A DNA stretch of 64,000 nucleotides, taken from assembly GCA_963082975.1 (NCBI GenBank), contig OY720344.1, forward strand, positions 89,528,107 through 89,592,106, in the 5' to 3' direction. The notes under the pieces were generated by a model. That model ran no database searches and had not been told where the DNA came from. It saw nothing but the letters and a program-made list of their open reading frames with translations. This DNA is from Labia minor. Taxonomy: Eukaryota > Arthropoda > Insecta > Dermaptera > Spongiphoridae. Below are positions 22,971 to 33,476 of this stretch, one piece after another (within the stretch, counting starts at the first letter, position 1; every line of letters starts with the position of its first letter). The position numbers were made by a program, and so were the translations under genes.

Positions 22971-23568
22971 TTTTAATAGGATAATTAAATTTAATGTTAA
23001 CCAAAGAGAAAAAAAAATTAATTAATCAAAATTAAAAGTTATTTAGTCGCGTACAATTGAATTATACAATGTTTAATTATAAAATAAGATAATTGTAATA
23101 TAATTTAAAATATGTAAAAAGTATTTAAATATTTGAAAATATAGTGATATTTTATCAATTTTATTAATTCATTAATTTAAATATAATGTAGTAGAATAAA
23201 ATTTAAAATCAAAAAAAAATTTACAAATTAAACATATAAATTAATTAATTATAACTAATAATAATATTAATATATTCAAACTATTTTTATTGAATTAGAA
23301 TTAAATAGATAAATATTCTATTTGTTAGATAAATGTGAAAATTAAAAATAAAAAAAATAATTAACAAGTGTTAAATATATTATTATAATAGACAAGGAGA
23401 TATGAGAGATTTATTTAAATTTAAAGTATAAAAGTAAAAGTTTTAAATTTTTATTTTATTAATTAAATATTAAATTGTACTATAAGTCCGTTGAGATGAA
23501 AAAGTGATGATACTGCTCACCAAAGATGAATAATGTACTTTTCTCAGGAGCCGTGGTGTACTAATCGG
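22971..23568 (-). other. Untranslated leader of the gag-protease element
   Basis: This is AT-rich sequence between the primer-binding site and the gag start. No ORF or clear packaging signal can be recognised. Confidence 0.6.
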
Positions 23569-23586
23569 GCCCCACGTTGGGCGCCA
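23569..23586 (-). other. Primer-binding site of the gag-protease element
   Basis: Read on the minus strand, TGGCGCCCAACGTGGGGC begins three bases (AAG) after the 5' LTR. Primer sites starting TGGCGCCCAACGTGGGGC are common in Gypsy-type elements and match a tRNA 3' end. Confidence 0.8.
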
Positions 23587-23589
23587 CTT

Positions 23590-24496
23590 TGTAAGGATGA
23601 CTAATCGAGCCAAACGTTGGGCTGCCACTTTGTAAGGAGGACCGTTTCAAGTTGGGGTCACTTTGTAGACGATCCTCTTACGTTGGGTGCCAAATTATAA
23701 GGGGATCTAAGTATGAGGCACTTGTAATGACCCACGATGACCGTGAATTGTTAATTATGTTAAGTTAATGATGGGCGCCAACTTTGGATATCCCAAAGTA
23801 AAAAGAGTGTTGAAAAATTAAGAGTAAAGGGAAAACAATAATAATGTTCACATTAATTCACTTTAATTAAATAAAATAAAAAAATTAACAAATAAAGTAT
23901 ACAAATTTTAAATAGAAAAAAATAAGAAAATGTAATTCACTATTGTCACTGGAATTAGCAGAAATAATTATCACAGGGGGTGATGATAAGGATTATACAC
24001 AAATAATTATATCACGGGACGTGATAAGTATAGGTTATATCAGGATGATATCACTTGTTCGACTGTATCACAGGGTGTGATAAAAATGATTATATACAAA
24101 ATAATTATATCACGGGACGTGATAAATACCAGGTCATATCGGGATGATATCACTAGTTAAACTGTATCACAGGGTGTGATAATAAAAATGATTATATACA
24201 AAATAATTATATCACGGGACGTGATAAATACAGGTCATATCAGGATGATATCTCACTAGTCCCACTGTCCATTCTCAACTGTTTAAAAATATTAGAACTT
24301 GGAGGGATGGTACCTCCCCTTAGTCAAAAAAATAATCTCTATATATATATATTACATTTTAAGAATAATGCGACCAAATAACTTTGTTAATAAAATAGGG
24401 GAATAGAAAAACAAAATAAACTAAAAAAATAGATAAACAAAATAAAATGTATAATAAAGAAAAATAACTAAGAATATAAATACTTTGTCCGTTACA
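23590..24496 (-). repeat. 5' LTR of the gag-protease element
   Basis: This is the upstream LTR in element orientation, 907 bp, offset by 3,460 bp from the other copy with no difference seen. It should carry the promoter of the element. An evident TATA or initiator cannot be chosen confidently in AT-rich sequence. Confidence 0.93.
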
Positions 24497-24500
24497 CAAC

Positions 24501-25082
24501 TCATTTATAACATTAAAAAAACTTGCCATTTATTTTTTATATATAGAATTTATTTCTATTCAAATTCATTTCGTTTAAAAATTTAAATTAGAATATGATT
24601 AATTGATGATTTGTATTAAATGGCATGTATAAATAATTTGTTTTTTATTTAATATTTTCTTCTGAATTGAATTAATTAATTGAAATAAAAATATCTAAAT
24701 TAAAAAGGAAATAATTTTTAATAAAAAAAATTAATACTATACTTATATTACTTATTAAAACTTTAATCAAAATATGAAAATGAAGTAAATAAATAATATC
24801 TAATAATTTACCACTCAAATATCTTTCTAGGTCGCACTAATACTAATCTTTTTTTACGCTTATTAAATAAATGATAATTATTATTAGGTTTTATCTTTAA
24901 ATATGATGCATTAATCATGTTTCATTATTCAATTCAATGATAATAATAAAATGACTCGATTAGTGACTTCAGTTAAATCGATTAATTTCATTAAAAAATC
25001 TAACTAAATTTATATGGATAAATTGTTAAGGATTAGTCTAATATTAATCTTAGAATTTTATGAGAATTCAATCCTATGTTAG
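24501..25082. other. AT-rich spacer
   Basis: I see nothing but AT-rich sequence between the LTR element and the hAT-type termini. Confidence 0.5.
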
Positions 25083-25481
25083 ATCTATACCACGGATGGC
25101 GAACCTTTTTCAATGTCCGTCCCACAAAATTATAAAAAATCTTTTTGAAGTAACTAGCGTGCCACAAGATTGTGATTTTATTCTCTACCAGCTTAGCTTG
25201 AATATATAATCGAATATTTTTGTATAACTTCTAACTATCCTGTATAAAAGTGTTATATTTTAAATATTAAACTTTATTCCAAAAAAATAAAATGATTATT
25301 AAAAAATGTGCAGCATCGTACACGTGGCGGAAGTGAAACTTCTTAGAATCTAGAGAATAAGAGAAATTTTAGTTGAGAGTGTGAGTGAGAGAGAAATAGA
25401 GAAAAATAAAGGGATCATTTCGAAAGACATATAACAGTATAAAATTTTCGTAACAAATATTCGCTTTATTATTATTATTAT

Positions 25482-26051
25482 CTACTCTATCATCATATCT
25501 ACATTGCCTGTACTATTGTCGGTTGGTGATTCAATTGGTAATACTGATATTAATGGCTTGTGATAACTAAAATAAGATATATATGTTCGTGATTCGATAT
25601 TTTCTATATAACGTGTAAAAACAGCATCTATTGTAGTTCCAGATTTTGTTGTTGATTCCTTGGGATCGTTATTTATAAGCAGACCAAATGTTTCTCGAAG
25701 AAAGTTGATCAACGGCAACGAATCATCAGATCCAAAATTTACATTAAAATCTCCCCCGAGAATTAGAGGGATTTTATCTTCGCCTCGTTCAAGTGCATTA
25801 GCACCTGTGTGGCTATAAACCAGTAGTGAACGGTGTATGAAATAAATAATATCGTCTAAATTTTGGTCGTTATTTTTTTTCGGCATAGTGAAATCTGTGG
25901 AGTAGAGAAAAGCAGTTTTAAATGCAATAATAATTTTAAATTGATTTAGTAGTGTTAAAGTAATGTTGAGATTCGGATAAATAACGTGAATGGTCATCGA
26001 CGCACATAACTGTATGTGTTGGCGTGTGAATCGCCGACCATGTTCACACAC
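25482..26051 (-). pseudogene. Helentron-type endonuclease fragment (EEP domain)
   Basis: A 189-codon minus-strand frame ends in the C-terminal half of an exonuclease-endonuclease-phosphatase domain. It shows GGDFN at residues 99-103 (the catalytic Asp-Phe-Asn block), GTTIDAVF at 138-145 and SYHKPL at 162-167, where the family has its final catalytic histidine. This block order and the phrase IPLILGGDFNVNF match endonucleases carried by Helentron rolling-circle transposons in arthropods, from memory. The first 80 residues look non-homologous, so the true start is lost. No Rep or helicase motif is visible in the window. It is probably a remnant of the C-terminal endonuclease of a RepHel-EN protein. 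Confidence 0.6.
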
Positions 26052-26153
26052 ACAATTACATGCGTCGGTATGCGTGCACGCTGTATATTTGACTTGAGAA
26101 TTTTAATTATTTCACGATATATATATATATATATATATAAATATCAATTTTTA

Positions 26154-26250
26154 GTATTGCGATCACGAAAATTTTCGATGTTGAGATTTTGATGTTTTTA
26201 TACGTTTTGAAGGTTCCTGAATCATTTTCACTAAGGTTGAGAAAAATGTT

Positions 26251-26328
<78 letters not shown>

Positions 26329-26786
26329 GGCAAGATTACGCAAAAACGGTTTGAGCTAGAATGATGAAATTTGGTACATGGACATTATTCAAAATTCATA
26401 GTTTTCTATCAACTTTTGAGAAATGTAGGTCAACCGGAAGAGGGTCATTACCTACAACGTTTTGATTTTTTTTCCTCTAAAGTGACCGTAAAAATAAAGA
26501 TATATGTTTGATAATTTTTCACATGATTAATAATTGTATAAAACTGCTATATATAGAATTTCAGCTTGATTGATTCGCTAAAATTACCAGAATTAATTTT
26601 TTAACACTGCAAATCTCACGCGCCAACACGTAACGTGGTGCCATCAACAAAAAGCCAAACATGCGCTGGTTTAATATTTATTATTTATTATTTATAATTT
26701 ATAATTAATAAATTTAATTTAAATATAATATATTATGTTATTTAATCCAATTCAAATTGCGAGATAGTCGAGTGGAGACACTCCAG
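26154..26786 (+). mobile_element. Non-autonomous Helentron-like repeat, copy 1
   Basis: It begins GTATTGCGATCACGAAAATTTTCG-like and includes a long TG microsatellite (about 26256-26318) and the phrase ATGAAATTTGGTACATGG. It ends with TTGCGAGATAGTCGAG followed by the perfect hairpin GAGTG-GAGA-CACTC (26770-26783) and CCAG. A 5' start, central microsatellite and 3'-end hairpin are the layout of HINE/DINE-type elements. It matches 27114-27707 and 62796-63269 closely. Confidence 0.65.
26256..26318. repeat. TG dinucleotide microsatellite
   Basis: An uninterrupted TG tract lies inside Helentron-like copy 1. On the minus strand it creates the His-Thr repeat frame at 26107-26343, which is not a gene. 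Confidence 0.95.
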
Positions 26787-27113
26787 CTAATTATATATGA
26801 CTTAACTAGCGCGCATGCGCGTCATGGACTTTGGACCTAGAGTGGGGATTAGAACGAAAGACAGCACAAAAGGGAGACGCAGATAGAGGCTATCTCACTC
26901 TCACTCGTTATACCTATATCTTCTTTCTCTCTTGCGTTACGAAATTTCAATTTTTCAATTCACTCTCCATTCTCAACCAAATGTCAGGACGCCGCTAAAG
27001 AAGTTTCACTTCAAAAATTTGGAATTTATTTTTGGTAAAAATATAGATATAAATAAATATTCAGTACTTCAAATTTCATAAATTTTAATTTGAATGTGAT
27101 TTATTTATTACTA

Positions 27114-27707
27114 GTATTGCGATCACGAAAATTTTCGATGTTGAGATTTTGATGTTTTTATACGTTTTGAAGGTTCCTGAATCATTTTCACTAAGGTTGA
27201 GAAAAATGTCTCTCTGTGTGTGTGTGTATGTATGTGTGTATGTAACCAAGATTACACAAAAACGGTTTGAGTTAGAATGATGAAATTTGGTACATGGGCA
27301 TTATTCAAAATTCATAGTTTTCTCTCAACTTTTGAGAAAGATAGCTGAACCGGAAGAGGGTCATTACCTACAACGTTTTTATTTTTTTTTTCCTCTAAAG
27401 TGACCGTAAAAATAAAGATATATGTTTGATAATTTTTCATATGATTAAAGATTGTATAAAACTGCTATATATAGAATTTCAGTTTGATTTAATCTCTGCA
27501 AGTACCGAAATTAATTTTTTAACACTGCAAATCACGCGCCAACACGTAACGTGGTGTCATCAACAAAGAGCCAAACACGCGCTGGATTAATAAATATTTG
27601 TTATTAATTTTAATTTATATTTTTTAATTAATTAAATTAAATTTAAATATAATATATGTAATTTAATCCAATCCAAATTGCGAGATAGTCGAGTGGAGAT
27701 ACTCCAG
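27114..27707 (+). mobile_element. Non-autonomous Helentron-like repeat, copy 2
   Basis: It has the same order as copy 1: start block, short TG/TATG microsatellite, ATGAAATTTGGTACATGG, CACGCGCCAACACGTAACGT, then the 3' hairpin with one G-T wobble pair. It lies in direct orientation about 330 bp after copy 1. The spacer between them contains a GCGCATGCGC palindrome near 26810 and an inverted match (GAAGTGAAACTTCTT) to sequence at about 25330. Confidence 0.65.
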
Positions 27708-27842
27708 ATATTTTTAATTTATTTCTATTGTAAAAAGTTATAATTATTAAAAAAATAATTTTGTCTTTATGCGTGTCATGAAATTTTTCAAACGTGCTAC
27801 TTTTGGCACGCGTGCCTTAGTTTCGCCATCCCTGAACTATAC

Positions 27843-29300
27843 TATAACAACTTTTATTTAAATTATACTTTTTCTAAAGAAATGTTCAATGAGGCCGAGA
27901 CTTTGCTGTTCTCTTTGATTGTTTTATAAGACAATAGTCTTATAGTATCGTTCTTAATGAACTGTGATCCTTAAATAAATATAAGTACATAGTCAAAAAA
28001 ATAAATGATTTCAATTAGAATCCAATATATATCGATAATTAATGAAGTACCAAAATTTCTCTTTCGTATTATTTATTCGCAATCACTTTATTTGTATAAT
28101 AAAATAATATTTTTTTTTATTATCAATAAAACTTCACATTCAATGGTAAGTTATTTGTATTTTTTATTTTTTTTATTTTTTAATAAAAATACATTTAAAA
28201 AAGATTTGACAGGCTTGAAATGACAATTGGTTTCATATACATTTAGTCAGGCCCGTATCCAATAAGTACATGCTCGTTTGGACTTATTATATTAACTATT
28301 TAAATAAAATGTCACAATTCGATATATATGCATTTTTCCACTGGCTTGTCAGGCTATTCTTTAATTATTTTACCAGTAATTAAGTCATTTCCTGGAGCCT
28401 TTTTTGGTTTGTCTATCGTATAAAACGTTTGATTTTGGTTGTTTTTATTATATTACTAGCTGTTCATTGAAATCGATTTTTCATCAACTTTAAATTGATC
28501 TAGACTTTTGAAAATTTTTATAGATATTTCAATGGATCACTAGAGGGTATGGAAGAAATATAATTGAATTATAATTAATTGTAATCTAATTAGTGATTAA
28601 TTGCTTTTAGTAACTAACTCTTTTTGTATTGCTCCGATTATTTTTTTTCAATGGATTCTAAAGCATAAATATTGATTTCAGGATAGATTTTCATTTTGAA
28701 AGTAATAAAAAATATTTTATACCATTAAAATTAATGAAGTAGGAGTAGGTTTCTCCTCAATTGGCATAGAGGAAAGAAAATGAAACAAAGCAATAAAAGA
28801 AAACCTTTTTTATGAAGATAATATAAGTACGAGATCCTTTATATACATTTATAAAATCTCATATTTTAATTAATTATTTATTTATAAATATAATATAATA
28901 ATTATTATTCAATAATAACATTTACTTAACATAAATACATAAAATTAGTTAAAAAAATTAAAAAATAATTTCCATCAGACTTAAAATTCAGATTTTATTT
29001 ATTTATCATGTTATTATTAAATATTTTATAACTATAAAAATTCAAATTCTTCAAAAAATTAATGTTTTTTTTTTTTTTTTTTTTTTTTGTACAGGAGTTG
29101 AAAAACCTTCAGAAGGTCTATTAATAATATTAAAATTTCTGATATTATTTTATTATTTATATTTAACTCTTTTGATTAGGGCTAATTGTAATTTTACTCT
29201 TAATGATAAATATAGGAAAGAGTATTTTTATAAAGAATGTAAAATTATTTTTTACTTTGAACCAAATAGAATCTCTTTAAATAGTACAATAAAGTTAACA
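27843..29300. other. AT-rich non-coding stretch
   Basis: No gene is seen. There is a long poly-T run at about 29064-29088, followed by GTACAGG. The frame at 28005-28223 is AT-biased and has no motif. Confidence 0.5.
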
Positions 29301-29529
29301 TTTATGATCATTTAATAAAAACTAGCAGCGCGGGCCACAACATGATTCCCTAATTGTTAGAATATTTCAAAGGTATATATTATTTAATTAGTACAAATTA
29401 TCAATATTATTATTAATATTAATTTAAAATAAATATCACTAAACAAAGTCATTTGTGCATGCACCACCCAGGTTATCTATATATTTTCTCCACTGGTCAC
29501 TTCCTCTCTCTACAGTACCGGAGCTCGGT

Positions 29530-29840
29530 TTGTCAAAAGATTCCAATATAAAGAAAAATTAAAGAGTCTATTGTATTTCTTGTCACTAATATCGATGCTT
29601 TAAATGACTCAAAATGTTTTGATCATTTTTGCAATTCAAAGCTATTTTTAGAGAAAAATCTAAATACAGAACAATTTAAAAGACTTAACCAAAGTATTTT
29701 GTGCAACAAATTCTATTGAGTTTTCTAGTGAATTATTAAAAATTTGTGAATTTTTTTTTGCAATACCTGGACAAAATGCAAAGGTAGAAAGAATATTTTA
29801 TAAGATATAAGTTTGATGGAGAGAGAATGAAATAAATTAA
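29530..29840 (+). pseudogene. hAT transposase C-terminal remnant
   Basis: A short plus-strand reading gives ELLKICEFFFAIPGQNAKVE then RIF before a stop. This is the hAT dimerisation motif, in which a Cys/Glu-Phe helix leads into IPGxNAxVERIFS. Shifting frame, the downstream bases still echo the usual W...RN.L...ETV block. Stops and frameshifts make it dead. A possible terminus, CAGCGCGGGCCAC, lies at about 29326, but no partner was found. Confidence 0.6.
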
Positions 29841-31703
29841 AAATTTCCATTGTTGAATTTTAAAAGTGGTATATAATAATAAAAAATTATCATGCATCGA
29901 TTTTTATATATATATAGACGAAAGAAAATCATAAACTAATCTACAAATTTAGTATTGTGGAGGATTATAAAATTATTAGTGAAACTGAGGAAAATGAATG
30001 AAATATGATAAAATAATATTTATAAGGTGAATTTGTTGTTTGTAAATTGTTTAAAGTTATGAATGAAAAAAAAAAAATAGTAATAAAATTTTTCCAAAAA
30101 ATGTTATTTTTTGACAACCCTAAATTTATGGATATTTAGAAGATTTTGATTAACATAAGATATATCATTTAAGTCTTAAAAATAATAATATTAAATTTGA
30201 GCTCACATAGTTTATTGGTAATGATATGTTTTTTTAAATATATAAAACTCTTAATATCTCCAACCTCTAATATAATTTCATCACTTAAAATCTTTGCTAT
30301 ACACTCACCTATTTTGTTAGGATTTAGAATAATTTTAAATGAAGTATGTTTATAAAAAAAAAATTATATTTAATTATATCAAGGTTCACATGTTAAGGTT
30401 TCAATACCATAAAAGTATACTAATTATTGATTGAATTAACTTATTTAATCTTAATCAAATATTATATTTTTATAATCAATTTTTAAATTTAGAAAAAAAT
30501 CTAATGATATTGTACCATTAGAATATATATATATATATATATATAATCATTAACTCAAGAAAATTATACAAACTAGAGATTTAGTGAATCAACCTATAAA
30601 AATAATATTAAATAATAAATAAGTAATAGACATAGGTTATAAATATAACTGAATAATGATTTTATATTTAAGTAAAATTTATTAATTTATTTGACAAATT
30701 TAAAAATAGTTTATTATGGTTTAATATTTAACAAACTATTTTAAGAAGGATGAGTGAATATTTTATACTTCAAACGTCATTTGAATCATATGTTCAATAC
30801 AAACCTAACAATATTTGAAATTTCTATAATCTTAATTTTTTTTAATACATTTCGCCCTTTTATAGGTAATTAACTATATAAATTTAAATACCCATTACTT
30901 GTTTTACATTGTGATTTTGTATTTTACATATATATTTTGATTTCATTGATTGGTTATGATGAGTCGTGTTGGTATCATAAATCAATTTTGCAAACTGTTT
31001 TTGTAGACTGCTTCTAGAAGAAAGAACAATTTTTTTATATTTTATATATAAAATATGCTATATTTTTTTATTAAATAAATATAATCAAGCCGCAATTAAA
31101 AAGGTACATTACATTTTAATTTTATATTACTTCATTATTTTTTATATAATTTTTTATAAATATTCGAATGAGATATATATAAGCCATCTTCATTTAAGTT
31201 TTATTTATAATTTAAACAGTTTTATATTCTAATTTAAATTACTATTCAAAATAATATAAAGTATTTTAATCATTGTTCTTTTTGTTTAATATTTAGATAT
31301 ATAAATTAGGTTAGCTTTTAGACATTTATTCTTGTGTATACAATAGAAATGTCATTGTTTCTTTGTTTCCCTTAATTTTTTAAAGAAAATGATAATAAAA
31401 GAAATAATCTTAAAATAATTATTTAAATTTTGTTTATTATTATAGTTAATTAAAATAATTTATTAATACTATTGAAAACTTTAATTAAAAAAGTTCATCG
31501 TCTAGTAATATTATAACTATTATGGCACCTCACAAAAAATTAAATTTAATTATTATTTTAAATATTTTACTTGTTAAGTTACGATGACAGCTATTCTTTT
31601 AAAAATTTTATTTTAATTATATATTTATTAATTATAAAAGATGACAAATTTAAAATTTTTTAAGATATTTTATATATCAAATTATATTTCGTTTTTATAT
31701 TAA
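29841..31703. other. AT-rich stretch, probable Mats 5' flank and 5'-UTR intron
   Basis: No coding exon is visible. The stretch ends with TTAATTTCAG, a good splice acceptor a few bases before the Mats start codon. It therefore probably includes an intron in the 5' UTR and, somewhere, a non-coding first exon that I cannot place. Confidence 0.45.
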
Positions 31704-31719
31704 TTTCAGAATTGTCGAC

Positions 31720-32379
31720 ATGAGCTTTTTGTTTGGGAGCCGATCATCTAAGACCTTTAAGCCCAAGAAAAATATTCCAGAAGGAACTCACCAATATGAT
31801 TTAATGAAACATGCTTCAGCTACTCTAGGATCTGGAAATCTTCGATCTGCGGTCAGTTTACCTGATGGAGAAGATCTTAATGAATGGGTGGCTGTAAATA
31901 CAGTCGATTTCTTTAATCAGATCAATATGCTTTATGGCACTATTACTGAATTTTGTACAGAAGATTCCTGTGCAATAATGTCAGCTGGCCCTAAATATGA
32001 ATATCATTGGGCTGATGGGTGTACTGTTAAAAAACCTATTAAATGTTCTGCTCCCAAATATATAGATTATTTAATGACTTGGGTTCAAGATCAATTGGAT
32101 GATGAGACACTTTTCCCTTCAAAAATTGGGGTTCCATTTAAAAAGAATTTCTTATCGATTGCTAAAACTATCTTAAAGAGATTATTTCGAGTTTATGCTC
32201 ATATATATCATCAACATTTCACTGATGTTGTACAATTAGGTGAAGAGGCTCATCTTAATACATCATTCAAGCATTTTATTTTTTTTGTCCAGGAATTTAG
32301 TCTTATTGACAGACGAGAATTGGCTCCTCTTCAGGAATTGATAGATAAATTAACGGATAAAGATGAGCAGGTCCGATAA
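31720..32379 (+). CDS. mats: MOB kinase activator 1 (Mats)
   Basis: This is a 219-residue protein, almost colinear with human MOB1A/B (216). It starts MSFLFGSRSSKTFKPKKNIP. MOB1 binds and activates the NDR/LATS kinases in Hippo signalling. The zinc ligands Cys79, Cys84, His161 and His166 are all present, as are Thr12 and Thr35, the known Hippo/MST phosphosites. The NDR-binding face (EEAHLNTSFKHF, LIDRRELAPLQELI) is intact; the main change is a slightly longer C-terminus (DKDEQVR). The whole CDS is in one exon. A splice acceptor 10 bases upstream of the ATG points to a 5'-UTR intron, arguing against a processed retrocopy. Confidence 0.97.
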   Translation: MSFLFGSRSSKTFKPKKNIPEGTHQYDLMKHASATLGSGNLRSAVSLPDGEDLNEWVAVNTVDFFNQINMLYGTITEFCTEDSCAIMSAGPKYEYHWADGCTVKKPIKCSAPKYIDYLMTWVQDQLDDETLFPSKIGVPFKKNFLSIAKTILKRLFRVYAHIYHQHFTDVVQLGEEAHLNTSFKHFIFFVQEFSLIDRRELAPLQELIDKLTDKDEQVR

Positions 32380-33476
32380 GCTGGTAGTGGCTCTCTAACT
32401 CTCTGGCCCTGGGTTTGCTTAATTCTAAGGCAGGGTCTACCCAGGCACTTATTACTTATTTATGCCCTAGATCTGAAACAGTATCTAAGTTAGTTCTAGA
32501 TCTCTATAATCAGGGTTTTTAAACTTATAATCCTGTCCTCACATCCTAGGAACTCTTAGATAGATGCTTCTCCACCTTTTTCTAATCACTCTCTAGGTCT
32601 TGTCATTTTGCTTTATTAGGACCTTTTCAATGTATTTAAATCACATCTATCATGACCTTAAGCACGAAATCCACAGTTTATTTTTTTTAAGAGAGAAGGG
32701 ATAGGATTAGAGTGTATAATAAAATTATGAAATGTTTCACCTCTAAAATGAAAACTTGCCTTACCTTGCTTTTAATTATTTATGTATCATTTAAAAAAAA
32801 TATTTTTGCTGTAACTTTGTCAAAGTAAATGTATATTTTATATAAAAAATAAAATAGATTAAATTAGAAATCTACCCTTCCAGAATCCTGCAGATATTTT
32901 ATTGTCTGGAAGGTAGTTAAATTTTTACCTCCCCCAAAAAAATAAATAAATAAAAACTCCCCTTTATCTAATTCTAAATCAACATACAAATAAATATTAA
33001 ATATAATGGCCAGGGTTTAGCCAAAGTATGTAACTAACTACACGGTTAGTGTAGAATATAAAAAAGGATGTATTTTTTGTGTTACGTTTTAATTTCTTCT
33101 ATTTAAAAAGTCGTTATTTTTTCTAAAATAATAATAAATAAAATAAAAATAATATTCATATTAATAATATATACTTTTTCTATATATCATTTTGTATTTG
33201 TCCTATTTGATAATTAAATTTATTGAGATTTATGTGTTCTTTCATTATACAAATATCCCCTCAAAAAATTTGCTGAAAATTATTTTCAAATTTACTAAAT
33301 AGAAAAATTGTAGAAAAAGTAAATAAAAAAAGTCCGTTTATATATAGATTTTTTTTCATTTCAAAAGTATTTGAAAAGAAAAACAAAGAAGTGAGTAAGT
33401 AAAAAGTCATTTCATGGAATTTTAAAAAATTTACAATGAGCTTCATTATAGATATATAATAATTATTATAATAATG
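32380..33476. other. Convergent 3' region between Mats and the coiled-coil gene
   Basis: It holds the Mats 3' UTR (plus strand, candidate AATAAA run at about 32938-32955) and the 3' UTR of the minus-strand gene (candidate AATAAA at 33219-33224 on the minus strand). The two genes converge with about 1.1 kb between stop codons. The frame at 33261-33446 is not coding. Confidence 0.5.

Larger units (their letters stand above)
20130..24496 (-). mobile_element. Gag-protease-only LTR retrotransposon, apparently intact ends
   Basis: The element has two 907-bp LTRs in direct orientation (20130-21036 and 23590-24496), both TGTAAGGATG...GTCCGTTACA read on the plus strand. It is flanked by the 4-bp target duplication CAAC (20126-20129 and 24497-24500). 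By eye the LTRs are identical, which implies a recent insertion. Read on the minus strand it has a primer-binding site next to the 5' LTR, one long ORF for gag and protease (21081-22970) and a polypurine tract next to the 3' LTR. Reverse transcriptase, RNase H and the integrase core are missing. It should therefore be a non-autonomous passenger mobilised by a full-length relative, like the TR-GAG class known from plants. A 4-bp duplication is compatible with Ty3/Gypsy. Confidence 0.9.
25091..27834. mobile_element. hAT-type element ends enclosing Helentron sequence
   Basis: The left end CACGGATGGCGAACC and the right end, inverted CAGGGATGGCGAAAC, form a 15-bp terminal inverted repeat with two mismatches. 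The flanking octamers ATCTATAC (25083-25090) and AACTATAC (27835-27842) match at seven of eight positions, as for an ageing hAT target duplication. The inside holds no hAT transposase. Instead it carries a Helentron-like endonuclease fragment and two related short repeats. I read it as an old hAT element invaded by Helentron copies. Convergent independent ends are possible but less likely. Confidence 0.6.

Noticed and set aside
26107-26343. Minus-strand frame with a long His-Thr repeat
   Set aside because: It is the translation of a TG microsatellite inside a Helentron-like repeat.
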